A stretch of 34,109 bases of DNA from Candidatus Cloacimonadota bacterium (GCA_020532355.1 JAJBBD010000099.1:1-34109), one strand, 5' to 3'; shown: positions 15,245 to 25,134, counted from the stretch's first letter. Translations and numbers: made by a program. Notes: generated by a model from the letters alone, not told the origin.

Positions 15245-18200
15245 ATGAAAAAAAAGCTGATCCTGCTTATTGTAACAAGCTGTTTTGCGGCAATGCTGCT
15301 TGCCATGCCACCGCTTACGGTTGTTTCATCTCAATCTCAAAGTCTATCGGTGAGATTCACTGCACCTCAATTGGAACTGGAAACTGAAAAAGTCTTAGAC
15401 GAAGACTTTCACGTAATCAAAATGGCGAATTCTGCTGAGGAACCAGAACCGGGATACCCCAATCTGCCAGTATTTAGCGGCAGTGTTATTTTACCTCCCA
15501 CCGGCTCTTACTCCTTGCAAGTAAATCCCATTAGTAATAAAACTATCCCCAATATAAAGCCTATCCCTGTTTTTACGAATTCTGAAAGCAAAGCGTTGGC
15601 TCAATACGACATACTTAAGTATGAAACTCCACAGACCAAAGATTTAGTGAGCAATAGTAACATCGTAGTGTTTCGAGATTTCCGCATTCTTCAGTTTAAC
15701 GTTAACCCCCTACAATGGAATCCTCAAACTCAAGCCCTTACGGTTTATGATGAGATCGATATCAAAATCTCGTTTACCACTGAACCAGAAATCCAAGAAT
15801 TACCTCCTTATTCAAACTATTCACCGGCCTTTCGAAGATTATACGATGCGAATCTACTAAACTTTGTCGATTATCGTAATCTGAATGATGAAAACAACTA
15901 TGGGAAAATACTACTTATCTATCCCCAAAATGTAAATACCGCATATACGATGCTGCTTAACAGCTTTGTAACATGGAAACTACAAAAAGGTCATGAAGTA
16001 GAAGCCGTTAGTACTCAAACTACTGGCACTTCAAATAGCGCCATTAAGAACTACATTCAAAGCAAATACGATAACCCCTTAACTCGCCCAGATTATATTA
16101 TCTTAGTTGGCGATACATCTCAGATTCCCACATTTATCGAAAACATGTCCAGTTATGGTGGAGAAGGAGATTATCCCTACACTCATTTGGCTGGTAATGA
16201 CCTCTTGGGAGATGTAATGATTGGGCGTATTTCCGCTGAGACTGCAGATCAGCTGGGCACAATTTTAGCAAAAGTCTTTTCTTATGAAAAAAATATTAAT
16301 AACGATCCCTCTGCCGCAGAATGGTTAAACAGAATCTTGCTGATTGGAGATCCAACTTATTCGGGAGTATCATGTGAGTATAATAGTAAATATATCAAAG
16401 AATTAGCAGAACTCTCAAATCCTGAATATAGCTTTGTTGAAAACTACAATAGTGGGTTCAGCACCACTATCAATTCTGCAATCAATCAAGGTGTAAACTT
16501 CTTTAGCTATCGCGGTTGGTTGAATATGAGTGGTTGGGATCCAAGTAGCTCCCTAAATAATGGACAGAAATTACCCCACGCCGTAATTCTCACCTGTGGA
16601 ACGGGAGATTTTCATAACTCAACCGCAACAACAGAATCTTTCATCCGTTTGGGTACTTCAGCTAATCCTTCTGGAGCAGTAACAGCCATCGGTATGGCTA
16701 CTACCGGAACTCATACTATGTTCAATAACACCCTTAATGCAGCAATCTTTAACGGTATCTTTTCACATGATATGCGTAGCATGGGAGAAGCCTTGCTCAA
16801 CGGAAGGCACTATATTCGTGAGGTTTATGGCGCTACGCATAGCAATCAAGCAAACTACTTTGCCCATTGGTGTAACTTGATGGGTGATCCTACTATGGAA
16901 GTGTTTGTCGGCATTCCCTCCAGCATGCAAATTAATGCTCCTACGTCCATTACTCTGGGTACCAACATTCTGGATGCTTATGTCGCGGATGTTAACGGTA
17001 GACCAATTAGCAATGCCAGTGTTACGGCCTATAGTGTATCCCAAAACCAGATATTGGCACGTGGTTTCAGCGACGAAACTGGTAATGTCAGTTTGTTCAT
17101 ACCTAATGGAATAACTGCAACTTTAGTTCTTACCGCTGCCAAAAACGATCATAAACCCGCTCAGCTATATGTAGAACCTGGTGCCGGCGGCTTAGTGTTT
17201 GCCGAAAAACAAATAGTAGAAGATGGCTCTCATGGATCTTCTGGTAATTCAGATTCCTTTGCTAATGCTACTGAACGCATAGCCTTATTGGTAAGCGTCA
17301 AGAATACATCGGATATTCTTCTTAGTGCTCTAAACGGTGATGTAAGCTCAGACGATCCCTTCATTAATCTTATTACGGAAAGCATTAGTTTCCCGGATTT
17401 AGATATCAACAATACTACTAGTGCCGAAAACTATATACTCTTTGATGTCTTGCCCAATATTCCACCATATCATGATATTCGTCTTAGTCTAAATATTAGC
17501 GACGGCAGCGGTATGCAACACCAATTCCCGGTTCATGTCCCAGCCTATAATGCACGATTGGAAGTGGAAAACATCAACATTTCAGCCGGAGATGACAATA
17601 CGTTAGACCCCTTCGAAACCGGAAGCTTAACTTTGGGCATTCGTAATGACTCCATAGCAGGCGTAGATAATATATACGCGCAACTATTTTCACTTAACGA
17701 TCTGGTTCTCGTTGAGGAAGATACATCCTATATTGGTCAAATCTATCCTTCAGCAATTGCTAATACCTTGGAAGGCTTCAGTATCTTTGCCAGATCCATT
17801 GTTGTGCCAGGCATGCAAATACCATTTAGACTAAGACTAAGCAATGATAACGGCTTCTTACAAGATGCCTTCTTCAATATTACTATTGGCACTGTTTCAC
17901 CAAATACTCCTTTGGGCCCTGATGATTATGGGTATTTCATCTACGATATGAACGATATTCAGTACGACGACTGTCCAGATTATGAATGGATTGAGATAAA
18001 TCCTACAGTGGGAGGAGTGGGTACACGCTTGAATACTTTGAGTGATAGTGGTACTAGCGGCGATGAAGGAGATCAGGTGGGAAGTGTTACTTTAGAGGTA
18101 GTAAATTTACCCTTCGAATTCACCTTCTACGGAATTCCCTACCAACAAATAACGGTTAGCACGAATGGTTTTATAGCTTTGGGTATAACTGAGGACTCAG

Positions 18201-20671
18201 AGTTTAGGAACAGTCGTCTTCCTGGAGGCATGGGACCCTCTCCCATGATTGCTGCTTTTTGGGACGATTTGATTCTATCCGGAGATTCTGGTATCTATAA
18301 GTATTATGATAACCAGAACAAATTCTTTGTAATCGAATATTACAACATGCGTAATGGCTACAACCGTACCTCACTTGAAACCTTCCAAGTTATTTTATAC
18401 GATCCCTTATTCCATCCTACAAGCTATGGGGATGGTAAAATCAAAATACAGTATAAAGACTTCAATAACGTGGATGTTGGTGGAAGCAGTTATACTCCCA
18501 CGCATGGGAATTATGCTACTATCGGAATAAAAGATCATACAAATAAAAGAGGCTTGGAATACACTTATAATAATCAATACAACCCCGGAGCCAGCCCGTT
18601 AACAAACAACTCTGCACTCATTATTACTACTGTCCCAGTTCTTCACGAGAGTCCTTACCTCGTTTTACAGGATCTTTTTGTAACCGGGCCAGACAACGAT
18701 ATTGCCCAACCCGGAGAAATAGTAGAGCTTGGCATTCAGCTAGTCAATCAAGGTTTAAGTACCGCTACTGAAACAAGCATCACTGCCTCCCTCAATCATC
18801 CTTTTGCTCAATTGGTAAACAACTCAAGCAACTATCCCGATATAGTTTCAGACAGCGGAGCCATCAATCTTGTTCCGATAACTGTGGCTATCAGCGAGGA
18901 CTGTCCGGAAGGCAGTATTATCGAACTAATGCTTAGAATAAGTAATGGGGATTCAGAATGGAATTACCCAGCTTGGTTTACGGTAAAGCGTCCTTCTGTA
19001 ACGATAAGTTCATATATGATGAATGATGCTTCTGGCAATGGAAATGGCTTGGTAGAACCAGGTGAAAGTTTGGATTTGGTATTGAATTTTGGTAATATCA
19101 CAGATTTGGATGCCCATAATCTTAGCGTCAGCATAATGAGTGTATCTCCACATGCTAATTTCGGCATCAGCAGCGCTGTGATAGATCATATTCCGGCTCA
19201 CTCCACTGTACAGATTGTTTTCCCGCTAAGTCTCTCTCCTGAAACCCCTTTAGGCAACAATATTACCTGTTATGTTAGCACTGTGGGAGATCTGCTTCCG
19301 GTAAGTACTACACAATTAGTAATCAGTGTTGGAACAACCGGAATGAGTGAAGGATTTGAACAGCATAATGGATACTTTGAGCCCAGCCCTAGCTATAATG
19401 GCTGGGAATGGGGCGAATCTGCCTACGCTGGAGCCCATGAGGGCAACAAAGTTTGGGGCACTCGATTGAATAGTAATTATGCCTTGGGAGCCAATTACAA
19501 GCTCACTACCCAACCAGTGTATATAGGTGCAAACTTTATGCTAGAATTTTGGCACAAATACGATATTGGCTCGACCAATGCGGGAGGGAACGTACAGATA
19601 TCTACAAATGGAGGATCCGTTTGGCAAGTTATAAGCCCTGAAGGAGGATACACTTCTTCATCTATATCGGCATTGTCTGCTCCCGGATTTACTGGAACTT
19701 CAGAAGAGTGGAGCTTGGTAAGAATCCCCTTGGCTAGCTTTGGAAACAGAACCGTTCAATTTCGCTTCAACTTTGCCGCACCAAACTATGGTAGTACGGC
19801 AGATGGCTGGTTCATCGATGATGTGCGCACCACAGGTTATCTGGCATATGCAGCGAGGATTGAGGGTACGGTTGAAAGCTCAGACCCAAGTATCGAATAC
19901 TCTAGTATCTTTGTACACAATGCAGATATGATCTGTTCTACTCCAGATTCTGAAGGCAATTATAGACTATTTCTCCCTATGTTAGAGCAAGAAATCACGG
20001 TTAGTGGCGCTGGATATACTATAGCTCAGCCTGTAGTTTTGCACCCTTCTATCGAAAACTCAATTATTCTGCAAGATTTCTTTCTTTACTACCTCAAACC
20101 AGTAACGGGAATAGGACACAGTATCCAAACCGGAACCTTAACAGTAAGCTGGAATCCTCCCCAAAATCCCGATTTTCCAGTTCTTAGTTATGAAGTCTTT
20201 CGCAAGTTGGGTGCCGCTCACTTTGAACTTGTAGCTGAAGTAGACTCACCTCACTATATTGAAACATTGACAAATGCCGGAGAATACCAATTCTACGTTA
20301 TTGCCAAATACGCTCTGGGAAACAGCATCTCCAGCTCTTTGATAGAGTTTTCTTGGGGTGGCTCTGATGTTCTCGAAAACAACCCCGTTGTGCCAAAAAC
20401 TGATCTTCAGGGCAATTATCCCAATCCTTTCAATCCTGAAACTACTATAGTCTTCAACTTGGCAAAAGCAACTCATGCCAAGCTGAGCGTGTTCAATCTT
20501 AAGGGTCAGAAAGTTAAAGATCTTCTCGACGAATACATGGCAACCGGAGAATATAGGAAAATATGGAACGGGACAGATTATCGTAATCAATCCGTTAGTA
20601 GCGGTATGTATCTTATTCGCCTAAGTACAAGTGAGGGAAGCTTCAATCATAAGGTACTTCTGATGAAGTGA
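15245..20671 (+). CDS. Secreted C25 (gingipain-like) family protein with T9SS sorting domain; catalytic His not conserved
   Basis: 1808 residues from ATG 15245, which has GGAG upstream and begins directly with a signal peptide (MKKKLILLIVTSCFAAMLLA). Regions in order: propeptide-like beta region (25-215); C25 domain (about 218-556); Ig-like and CARDB-like repeats (560-885); a beta domain (887-1130) with YGYFIYDMNDIQYDD; two more Ig-like repeats (to 1360); a MAM/jelly-roll-type domain (1366-1534, ending GWFIDDVRTTG); a carboxypeptidase-regulatory-like unit; fibronectin III (1618-1703); and a T9SS type A sorting domain (about 1718-1808) with YPNPFNPETTI and a VSSGMYLIRL end. In the C25 domain the Cys is present (Cys451, ILTCGTGDF), but the GHG histidine segment reads FSYRGWLNMSGW, so Trp425 takes the His place. 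It may be a non-peptidase surface protein or use another His. Confidence 0.9.
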   Translation: MKKKLILLIVTSCFAAMLLAMPPLTVVSSQSQSLSVRFTAPQLELETEKVLDEDFHVIKMANSAEEPEPGYPNLPVFSGSVILPPTGSYSLQVNPISNKTIPNIKPIPVFTNSESKALAQYDILKYETPQTKDLVSNSNIVVFRDFRILQFNVNPLQWNPQTQALTVYDEIDIKISFTTEPEIQELPPYSNYSPAFRRLYDANLLNFVDYRNLNDENNYGKILLIYPQNVNTAYTMLLNSFVTWKLQKGHEVEAVSTQTTGTSNSAIKNYIQSKYDNPLTRPDYIILVGDTSQIPTFIENMSSYGGEGDYPYTHLAGNDLLGDVMIGRISAETADQLGTILAKVFSYEKNINNDPSAAEWLNRILLIGDPTYSGVSCEYNSKYIKELAELSNPEYSFVENYNSGFSTTINSAINQGVNFFSYRGWLNMSGWDPSSSLNNGQKLPHAVILTCGTGDFHNSTATTESFIRLGTSANPSGAVTAIGMATTGTHTMFNNTLNAAIFNGIFSHDMRSMGEALLNGRHYIREVYGATHSNQANYFAHWCNLMGDPTMEVFVGIPSSMQINAPTSITLGTNILDAYVADVNGRPISNASVTAYSVSQNQILARGFSDETGNVSLFIPNGITATLVLTAAKNDHKPAQLYVEPGAGGLVFAEKQIVEDGSHGSSGNSDSFANATERIALLVSVKNTSDILLSALNGDVSSDDPFINLITESISFPDLDINNTTSAENYILFDVLPNIPPYHDIRLSLNISDGSGMQHQFPVHVPAYNARLEVENINISAGDDNTLDPFETGSLTLGIRNDSIAGVDNIYAQLFSLNDLVLVEEDTSYIGQIYPSAIANTLEGFSIFARSIVVPGMQIPFRLRLSNDNGFLQDAFFNITIGTVSPNTPLGPDDYGYFIYDMNDIQYDDCPDYEWIEINPTVGGVGTRLNTLSDSGTSGDEGDQVGSVTLEVVNLPFEFTFYGIPYQQITVSTNGFIALGITEDSEFRNSRLPGGMGPSPMIAAFWDDLILSGDSGIYKYYDNQNKFFVIEYYNMRNGYNRTSLETFQVILYDPLFHPTSYGDGKIKIQYKDFNNVDVGGSSYTPTHGNYATIGIKDHTNKRGLEYTYNNQYNPGASPLTNNSALIITTVPVLHESPYLVLQDLFVTGPDNDIAQPGEIVELGIQLVNQGLSTATETSITASLNHPFAQLVNNSSNYPDIVSDSGAINLVPITVAISEDCPEGSIIELMLRISNGDSEWNYPAWFTVKRPSVTISSYMMNDASGNGNGLVEPGESLDLVLNFGNITDLDAHNLSVSIMSVSPHANFGISSAVIDHIPAHSTVQIVFPLSLSPETPLGNNITCYVSTVGDLLPVSTTQLVISVGTTGMSEGFEQHNGYFEPSPSYNGWEWGESAYAGAHEGNKVWGTRLNSNYALGANYKLTTQPVYIGANFMLEFWHKYDIGSTNAGGNVQISTNGGSVWQVISPEGGYTSSSISALSAPGFTGTSEEWSLVRIPLASFGNRTVQFRFNFAAPNYGSTADGWFIDDVRTTGYLAYAARIEGTVESSDPSIEYSSIFVHNADMICSTPDSEGNYRLFLPMLEQEITVSGAGYTIAQPVVLHPSIENSIILQDFFLYYLKPVTGIGHSIQTGTLTVSWNPPQNPDFPVLSYEVFRKLGAAHFELVAEVDSPHYIETLTNAGEYQFYVIAKYALGNSISSSLIEFSWGGSDVLENNPVVPKTDLQGNYPNPFNPETTIVFNLAKATHAKLSVFNLKGQKVKDLLDEYMATGEYRKIWNGTDYRNQSVSSGMYLIRLSTSEGSFNHKVLLMK

Positions 20672-20698
20672 TCTTTACCCATTTGTACACAAAAAATA

Positions 20699-20726
20699 AG
20701 GCAGGAACAAAACTCCTGCCTTTTTT
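20699..20726. terminator. Bidirectional terminator between convergent genes
   Basis: AAGGCAGGA (20699-20707) pairs perfectly with TCCTGCCTT (20714-20722) around a 6-base loop. A T run follows on the plus strand and an ATTTTTT tract on the minus strand. It can end both the C25 gene from the left and the hcp operon from the right. Confidence 0.85.
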
Positions 20727-20746
20727 ATATTTTGAGTAGGTAACGA

Positions 20747-22399
20747 TTATCCAGCCATCATTGCGGCGATATCATCATCCGGATTAGTTGTTTGTTTTAA
20801 ACCAAAGGTATCAATGATAACTTTAGCTACATTCGGAGAAAGGAAAGCTGGTAAGGTTGGCCCTATTTGGATATTCTTAAAGCCTAAATAAAGCAATGCC
20901 AGTAATACAGCTACCGCTTTCTGTTCGTACCAGGCAAGATCGAAAGAGAGCGGAAGTTTATTTACATCATCCAAACCAAATACTTCTTTAAGTTTCAATG
21001 CAATAACAGCCAAAGAGTACGAATCGTTGCACTGTCCGGCATCAAGTATGCGGGGAATACCACCAATATCACCCAGATTCATCTTGATATAGCGATACTT
21101 GGCACATCCGGCGGTTAGAATGATAGTGTTATTGGGAAGTTTTTCCGCTACTTCGGTGAAGTATTTTCGTGAAGGCATTCGCCCATCACAACCAGCCATT
21201 ACAACAAAGCGTTTAATTGCACCGGATTTAACCGCCTCAACTATCTTATCTGCCAAAGATAGCACTGTGGCATGCGCAAAACCACCAATAATCTCACCAG
21301 TCTCAATCTCTTTGGGAGGCTGGCATTTGAGAGCAGCTTCTATAACAGGTCCAAAGTCTTTTTGTTTGCCATCTTTACGATCGGCAATATGCACTGCACC
21401 CGGATATCCTGCCATACCAGTTGTGAACATTCTATTTAGATAGGTATTTTCTTTGCGCAGAGGCACTATGCAGTTTGTGGTCATCAAAATTGCACCATTA
21501 AAGTTCTCAAAATCTTCCAATTGGTGCCACCAAGAAGAGCCATAGTTTCCGTGGAAATGTTTGTATTTTTTGAACGCTGGATAGTAGTTTGCCGGAAGCA
21601 TTTCACTATGCGTATAAATATCAATACCCTTGCCTTCGGTCTGAATAAGAAGCTCCTCAAAATCCTTGAGATCGTGCCCGGAAACCAAAATACCAGGGTT
21701 TTTGCCCACACCAATATTTACATGTGTTGGTTCTGGATTGCCGTATGTTGTAGTGTGTGCTTCATCCAATTTTGCCATTACTTTTACCGCATGTTCACCA
21801 GTCTTAAGTACCATAGCAACCAACTGATCCGCAGTAAGACTGTCGTCTATAGTGGCCGCAAGACCTTCCATCATAAATTTATTTACTTCTTCATCTTGAA
21901 AACCCAACATAGCAGCATGGTCGCCATAAGCTCCAACGCCCTTCAATCCGATGGTAATGGTTTCTCGCAGACTGCGAACATCTTCATTTTCGGTCTTTAA
22001 AACACCAACTTTGGGGGCAAATTCTGCATATTGATCTTTGCTGATCTTGAAGGTGACTGCATCTGGACAGCTACCACATTTATCTCCGATGAGGGCACAG
22101 AGCTCATCCTTGCGCTTATCGCGCAATTTGATAGCTTGGTCAATCTGAGCAGTGATTACGTCTTCAGACCAGTTTGCATTGGTTATGGTTGTAAAAAGTC
22201 CCTGCATCACAATAAGGGAATCTTCTGGATAATACTTGCCGTTTTGGATAAGTTTGTGATCTACATAAGCAAGACCTCTAAGACTGTAGATAAGAAGGTC
22301 CATCAAATTCGCCAGGGTTTCGGTTTTTCCGCATACGCCCCGTACTGTGCAACCTGTGTTACGGGCAGTTTCTTGGCATTGGTAACAGAACATACTCAT
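20747..22399 (-). CDS. hcp: Hybrid-cluster protein / hydroxylamine reductase
   Basis: 550 residues, typical of the shorter anaerobe-type Hcp. The N-terminal cysteine cluster motif [23 protein letters not shown] (Cys at 5, 8, 17, 23) binds the first Fe-S cluster. Ligands of the hybrid 4Fe-2S-2O cluster are recognisable: [62 protein letters not shown] and the [16 protein letters not shown] helix. The protein reduces nitric oxide and hydroxylamine in the cytoplasm, and its main role is thought to be protection from reactive nitrogen species. It is the last gene of the TetR-Fe/S-cupin-hcp operon, 20 bases after the cupin gene, so the operon is best read as a nitrosative-stress response. No residue changes were noticed. 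Confidence 0.95.
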   Translation of the reverse strand: MSMFCYQCQETARNTGCTVRGVCGKTETLANLMDLLIYSLRGLAYVDHKLIQNGKYYPEDSLIVMQGLFTTITNANWSEDVITAQIDQAIKLRDKRKDELCALIGDKCGSCPDAVTFKISKDQYAEFAPKVGVLKTENEDVRSLRETITIGLKGVGAYGDHAAMLGFQDEEVNKFMMEGLAATIDDSLTADQLVAMVLKTGEHAVKVMAKLDEAHTTTYGNPEPTHVNIGVGKNPGILVSGHDLKDFEELLIQTEGKGIDIYTHSEMLPANYYPAFKKYKHFHGNYGSSWWHQLEDFENFNGAILMTTNCIVPLRKENTYLNRMFTTGMAGYPGAVHIADRKDGKQKDFGPVIEAALKCQPPKEIETGEIIGGFAHATVLSLADKIVEAVKSGAIKRFVVMAGCDGRMPSRKYFTEVAEKLPNNTIILTAGCAKYRYIKMNLGDIGGIPRILDAGQCNDSYSLAVIALKLKEVFGLDDVNKLPLSFDLAWYEQKAVAVLLALLYLGFKNIQIGPTLPAFLSPNVAKVIIDTFGLKQTTNPDDDIAAMMAG

Positions 22400-22419
22400 T
22401 TTGTTTCTCCTTTATTCTA

Positions 22420-22737
22420 TTATGGTTTTGGCATTTTTATCACGAGAATGCGCATTACAGCATCACTCTCGTTGGTTAAGGCATGGGGAATGTTTTTAGG
22501 GCTATCTATTATCGTCCCCGCCGGAAATGTTTTGCTTTCTTCTCCAATCGTTACGGTTGCCGTACCTTCAATTACATAAAAAGCTACGTTAACAGGGGTT
22601 TTGTGAGCCTTCAAATGGGCTTTGGGCTCAAATTCGATATGAACAATTTCGCCTTCCGGTTGACTATAGATCTTGGTACCTACCATGCCCATAGCGTTTA
22701 ATACCGGAGGAACATCTTGATAAAATCTACTTTCCAT
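22420..22737 (-). CDS. Small single-domain cupin protein
   Basis: 105 residues forming one cupin barrel. Conserved segments are GEIVHIEFEPKAHLKAHKTPVNVAFYVIEGTATVTIGEE (first motif, with His residues) and FPAGTIIDSPKNIPHALTNES (second motif, PxxxPHAL). The His residues probably bind a metal. It sits between the [4Fe-4S] gene and hcp with spacings of 11 and 20 bases, so it belongs to the same transcript. Small cupins next to hcp recur in anaerobes, but their role is not established. It could sense or handle a small ligand in the stress response. Confidence 0.88.
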   Translation of the reverse strand: MESRFYQDVPPVLNAMGMVGTKIYSQPEGEIVHIEFEPKAHLKAHKTPVNVAFYVIEGTATVTIGEESKTFPAGTIIDSPKNIPHALTNESDAVMRILVIKMPKP

Positions 22738-22748
22738 AGTTTCTCTCC

Positions 22749-23564
22749 TTAGATGATCTTGCCATCTACACTTATTATGTTTACTTTAACAAAATGCATC
22801 TTGCCTGCACGCTCCAAAGCTTTTTGTAACAACACTTCAGTGCCACCACAGCATGGAACCTCCATGCGTACAATGCTTATACTCTTAATTCTATGTAGCG
22901 TAAATATCTGCGCCAGTTTATCGATATATCGCTCCAAATCCTGATCTAATTTAGGGCAAAAAGTAATAACTATCTTACCCTTAAGAAATCTCTGATGAAA
23001 ATCTCTGTACGCATATGGGACACAATCTGCTGAAATAAGCAAATCGGCATCATCAAAGTATTGAGCAGCAGGATTGATTAAGGTTAACTGAACCGGCCAT
23101 TGACCTAATTCCGATTGCAGCTGACCGGTACTGTCGGTTTCGGTGGTTTGAGGCTCTATTTGCTTAGCTTGAGTTCCACTACACCCACAAGCCATTGTCT
23201 CTTCACGCGTTAAAGCATCAACATCGTAAGCATTTTCTTTAAGAATATCCAAAGCTTGACCGTAATACTTCATTTCACCGTGAGATTTCAAGTGGTGCAA
23301 GTGTGCCTTGATCGTGTTTTCTCCAGCTTTCATGATGTTTTCCATCACATAAGCTTCATTGTAAGGTTCGGCTTCCCGTTCTTCAACCAGTATCGCTCCT
23401 TGTGGACAATCTCCAATACAGGCACCCAGCCCATCACAGAAAAGATCGCTGATTAACCTGGCTTTGCCATCTATTAGTTGTAATGCCCCTTCAGGACAAC
23501 CCGGTATGCACAATCCACAACCATTGCATTTATCTTCGTCAATTTTAATAATCTGACGTTTCAT
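22749..23564 (-). CDS. [4Fe-4S] ferredoxin-domain protein of the hcp operon
   Basis: 271 residues. The N-terminus carries a full cluster motif CNGCGLCIPGCPEG (Cys13, 16, 19, 23) and a second motif CDGLGACIGDCPQG (Cys43, 49, 53) in which one of the four usual cysteines is Leu46. This variant recurs in the family as I know it. The middle has an ACGCSG motif, and the C-terminal 110 residues form an alpha/beta region (LINPAAQYFDDADLLISADC, KIVITFCPKLDQ, VRMEVPCCGGTEVLL) with further cysteines. It is a likely electron carrier or redox partner for Hcp; its exact reaction is unknown. The start overlaps the end of the tetR gene by 20 bases, so the two are translationally coupled. No transmembrane or signal segment, so cytoplasmic. 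Confidence 0.88.
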   Translation of the reverse strand: MKRQIIKIDEDKCNGCGLCIPGCPEGALQLIDGKARLISDLFCDGLGACIGDCPQGAILVEEREAEPYNEAYVMENIMKAGENTIKAHLHHLKSHGEMKYYGQALDILKENAYDVDALTREETMACGCSGTQAKQIEPQTTETDSTGQLQSELGQWPVQLTLINPAAQYFDDADLLISADCVPYAYRDFHQRFLKGKIVITFCPKLDQDLERYIDKLAQIFTLHRIKSISIVRMEVPCCGGTEVLLQKALERAGKMHFVKVNIISVDGKII

Positions 23565-24147
23565 TTTTTACCTCTATTAATTGTATTATTGTATTTAATA
23601 AGGACTTACCTTCTGCTTTCAGATCAAATGCATGCCTACTCATATTCCACTGCGTAACTAAAAGTCGCATAGAACCAACAATCATTCTAAACAGATGCAT
23701 GGGATTTAGATTTTCTCTTATTTGTCCTATTCGTTGTCCTTGCATGATGTAGCCCATCACCTCATCTCGATGTATATGCATGATGGAAAGTAAGTTCTCT
23801 TCGAATGAGGGATCGTTTTTAAACAGCTCTTCACTAAACATAACCATGGCAAGATCGGGATCATTCTCAAAAATCTCATAACGATCTAATACAAAACGAC
23901 TAACTTTTTCTAAGGGGCTAATCTGTAATGAATTTATCCGCTGAATTACTTCACAAGAGACCTGCTCAAAATAACAAAGAACCATCCGAATTAATTCTTT
24001 CTTGCTTTCAAAATGGCGGTAAAGCGCTGCATCAGTAACACCAATACTTTGAGCAAGTTTTTTTGTGGTCAGTTTTTCATAACCCTGCTGCGCAATCACT
24101 TGAATAGCGGCTTTCACAATCTCCATTTGTCTTTTTGTAATATCCAT
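23545..24147 (-). CDS. TetR/AcrR-family regulator of the hcp operon
   Basis: 200 residues from ATG 24147. This start is preferred over an in-frame ATG at 24180 because AAAGGA lies 8 bases before it and the family start fits MDITKRQMEIV. The N-terminal HTH (about 5-50) reads IVKAAIQVIAQQGYEKLTTKKLAQSIGVTDAALYRHFESKKELI, textbook TetR. The C-terminal 140 residues form the helical ligand and dimer domain. It is the first gene of the operon, and its own promoter carries a palindrome, so it probably represses itself and tetR-fer-cupin-hcp. The inducing signal (perhaps NO or a redox ligand) cannot be read from the sequence. Confidence 0.92.
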   Translation of the reverse strand: MDITKRQMEIVKAAIQVIAQQGYEKLTTKKLAQSIGVTDAALYRHFESKKELIRMVLCYFEQVSCEVIQRINSLQISPLEKVSRFVLDRYEIFENDPDLAMVMFSEELFKNDPSFEENLLSIMHIHRDEVMGYIMQGQRIGQIRENLNPMHLFRMIVGSMRLLVTQWNMSRHAFDLKAEGKSLLNTIIQLIEVKNETSDY

Positions 24148-24171
24148 AGTATCAATCCTTTGCCATGCGTT

Positions 24172-24185
24172 AGTAAGCACTTACT
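24172..24185. promoter_or_regulatory. Candidate TetR operator
   Basis: AGTAAG-CA-CTTACT is a perfect 6+6 inverted repeat, with additional TTAC spillover to 24188. It lies just downstream of the promoter -10 at 24190-24195, where a bound repressor would block initiation. The size and AGTAAG/CTTACT form are typical of TetR-family operators. Confidence 0.6.
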
Positions 24186-24189
24186 TACC

Positions 24190-24217
24190 AATTTAAGCAA
24201 TCCCGCTTTTTTGGCAA
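24190..24217 (-). promoter_or_regulatory. Promoter of the tetR-hcp operon
   Basis: On the minus strand TTGCCA (24217-24212) and TAAATT (24195-24190) are separated by 16 bases. Transcription would start within or next to the palindrome at 24172-24185, about 35-40 bases before the tetR start codon. Confidence 0.5.
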
Positions 24218-24671
24218 GTTCTTTTTTGCGCTCTTTCATGATTATTGCTCTTATTCTTTTACCAAGAACACATAATTGCTTTATTAGCATAATGTTGCGA
24301 TCTGTAGAAATATCTCTTCATAGATCTAAATTCACCGCTTCCCCATTATTTCCCCTATCACTTTAGCTTATAGTTAGAAATAGTTCATCCCGAGATACTC
24401 CCTTTGCGACATGAATACTTCAGCTTATACCATGCCTAATCCTTAACTTATACAATAGGCTTAATTACAGCAATCTATATCTATCGTGCTGGGAAATGCT
24501 CATTTATGTTCTGCTTCTGGGTATGTAATACTATAATAATCTGAGGAAAGCGCCCAATAAATTCCTTTAATGCAATTATTTTCCGTACACTCTTAAGGTT
24601 TTTTGCAATCGTTCTCGAGATAGGCGTTGAATGATTTCAACAAATCTCTCCACGTTGCATATAGATAATGC
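24218..24671. other. Long AT-rich divergent intergenic region
   Basis: About 450 bases between the hcp-operon promoter and the promoter of the small membrane protein. No ORF with a ribosome site, no tRNA, and no strong hairpin was found. A short match (ATCTCGGGATGAA, minus strand, near 24386-24398) recurs on the plus strand near 33951-33963, but this is weak evidence for a repeat. Confidence 0.35.
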
Positions 24672-24699
24672 TTGACTTTTAAGTATATTAGAATAATAT
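24672..24699 (+). promoter_or_regulatory. Promoter for the small membrane protein gene
   Basis: TTGACT (24672-24677), a 16-base spacer, then TAATAT (24694-24699). This is the best sigma-70-like promoter in the window. It places the start about 30 bases before the preferred ATG at 24739. Confidence 0.6.
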
Positions 24700-24738
24700 G
24701 TCCCCGTATAAATTATTAGTTCAAAAGGGATGATTGAG

Positions 24739-25134
24739 ATGAGACCAATACACAGGGGCTTGGTAATTGCAAAAAAGCAATATCATATCAAAGAAGATCA
24801 CGCATTGTGCATCGGCCTCAAAGCAAGCATACAATTTGCCTTATTTATAATCGTATCTTTACTGATTCTAATCCAGTTGGATGGAGGCAATAACCAAAAA
24901 ACATGGGCTGGTACAACCAGCAGTTATATTACTCACTATTCAACATACACCGATGAACCGTTGATAGAAAAGGACAACTCAGAAAGATCTGGTCCGGTCT
25001 TAAAGGTAGATAAGACTCCGCCAATATTTAGCTTTATCCCCAATTACGTTTTATTTATGAGTATCCTCATTATCTCTATCGGAACAGCGGGATTTCTGAT
25101 ACTATATTTGCATATTTCTGGCCAATTGCGATAA
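24739..25134 (+). CDS. Small two-helix membrane protein of unknown function
   Basis: 131 residues from the second in-frame ATG (24739), chosen because AAAGGG lies 9 bases before it whereas it touches the first ATG (24730). Two hydrophobic helices are clear: about 29-46 (FALFIIVSLLILIQL) and about 100-125 (YVLFMSILIISIGTAGFLILYL), joined by a polar loop of about 50 residues. The N-terminus is basic, so both ends are probably cytoplasmic and the loop periplasmic. I do not recognise a family. A promoter directly upstream supports it as a real gene. Its TAA directly abuts the stop codon of the convergent metalloprotease gene (TAATTA), with no room for a separate terminator. Confidence 0.6.
   Translation: MRPIHRGLVIAKKQYHIKEDHALCIGLKASIQFALFIIVSLLILIQLDGGNNQKTWAGTTSSYITHYSTYTDEPLIEKDNSERSGPVLKVDKTPPIFSFIPNYVLFMSILIISIGTAGFLILYLHISGQLR

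Noticed and set aside
24386-24398. Interspersed repeat sharing ATCTCGGGATGAA with 33951-33963
   Set aside because: A 13-base match is expected several times by chance in a window this size, and the flanking similarity is weak.
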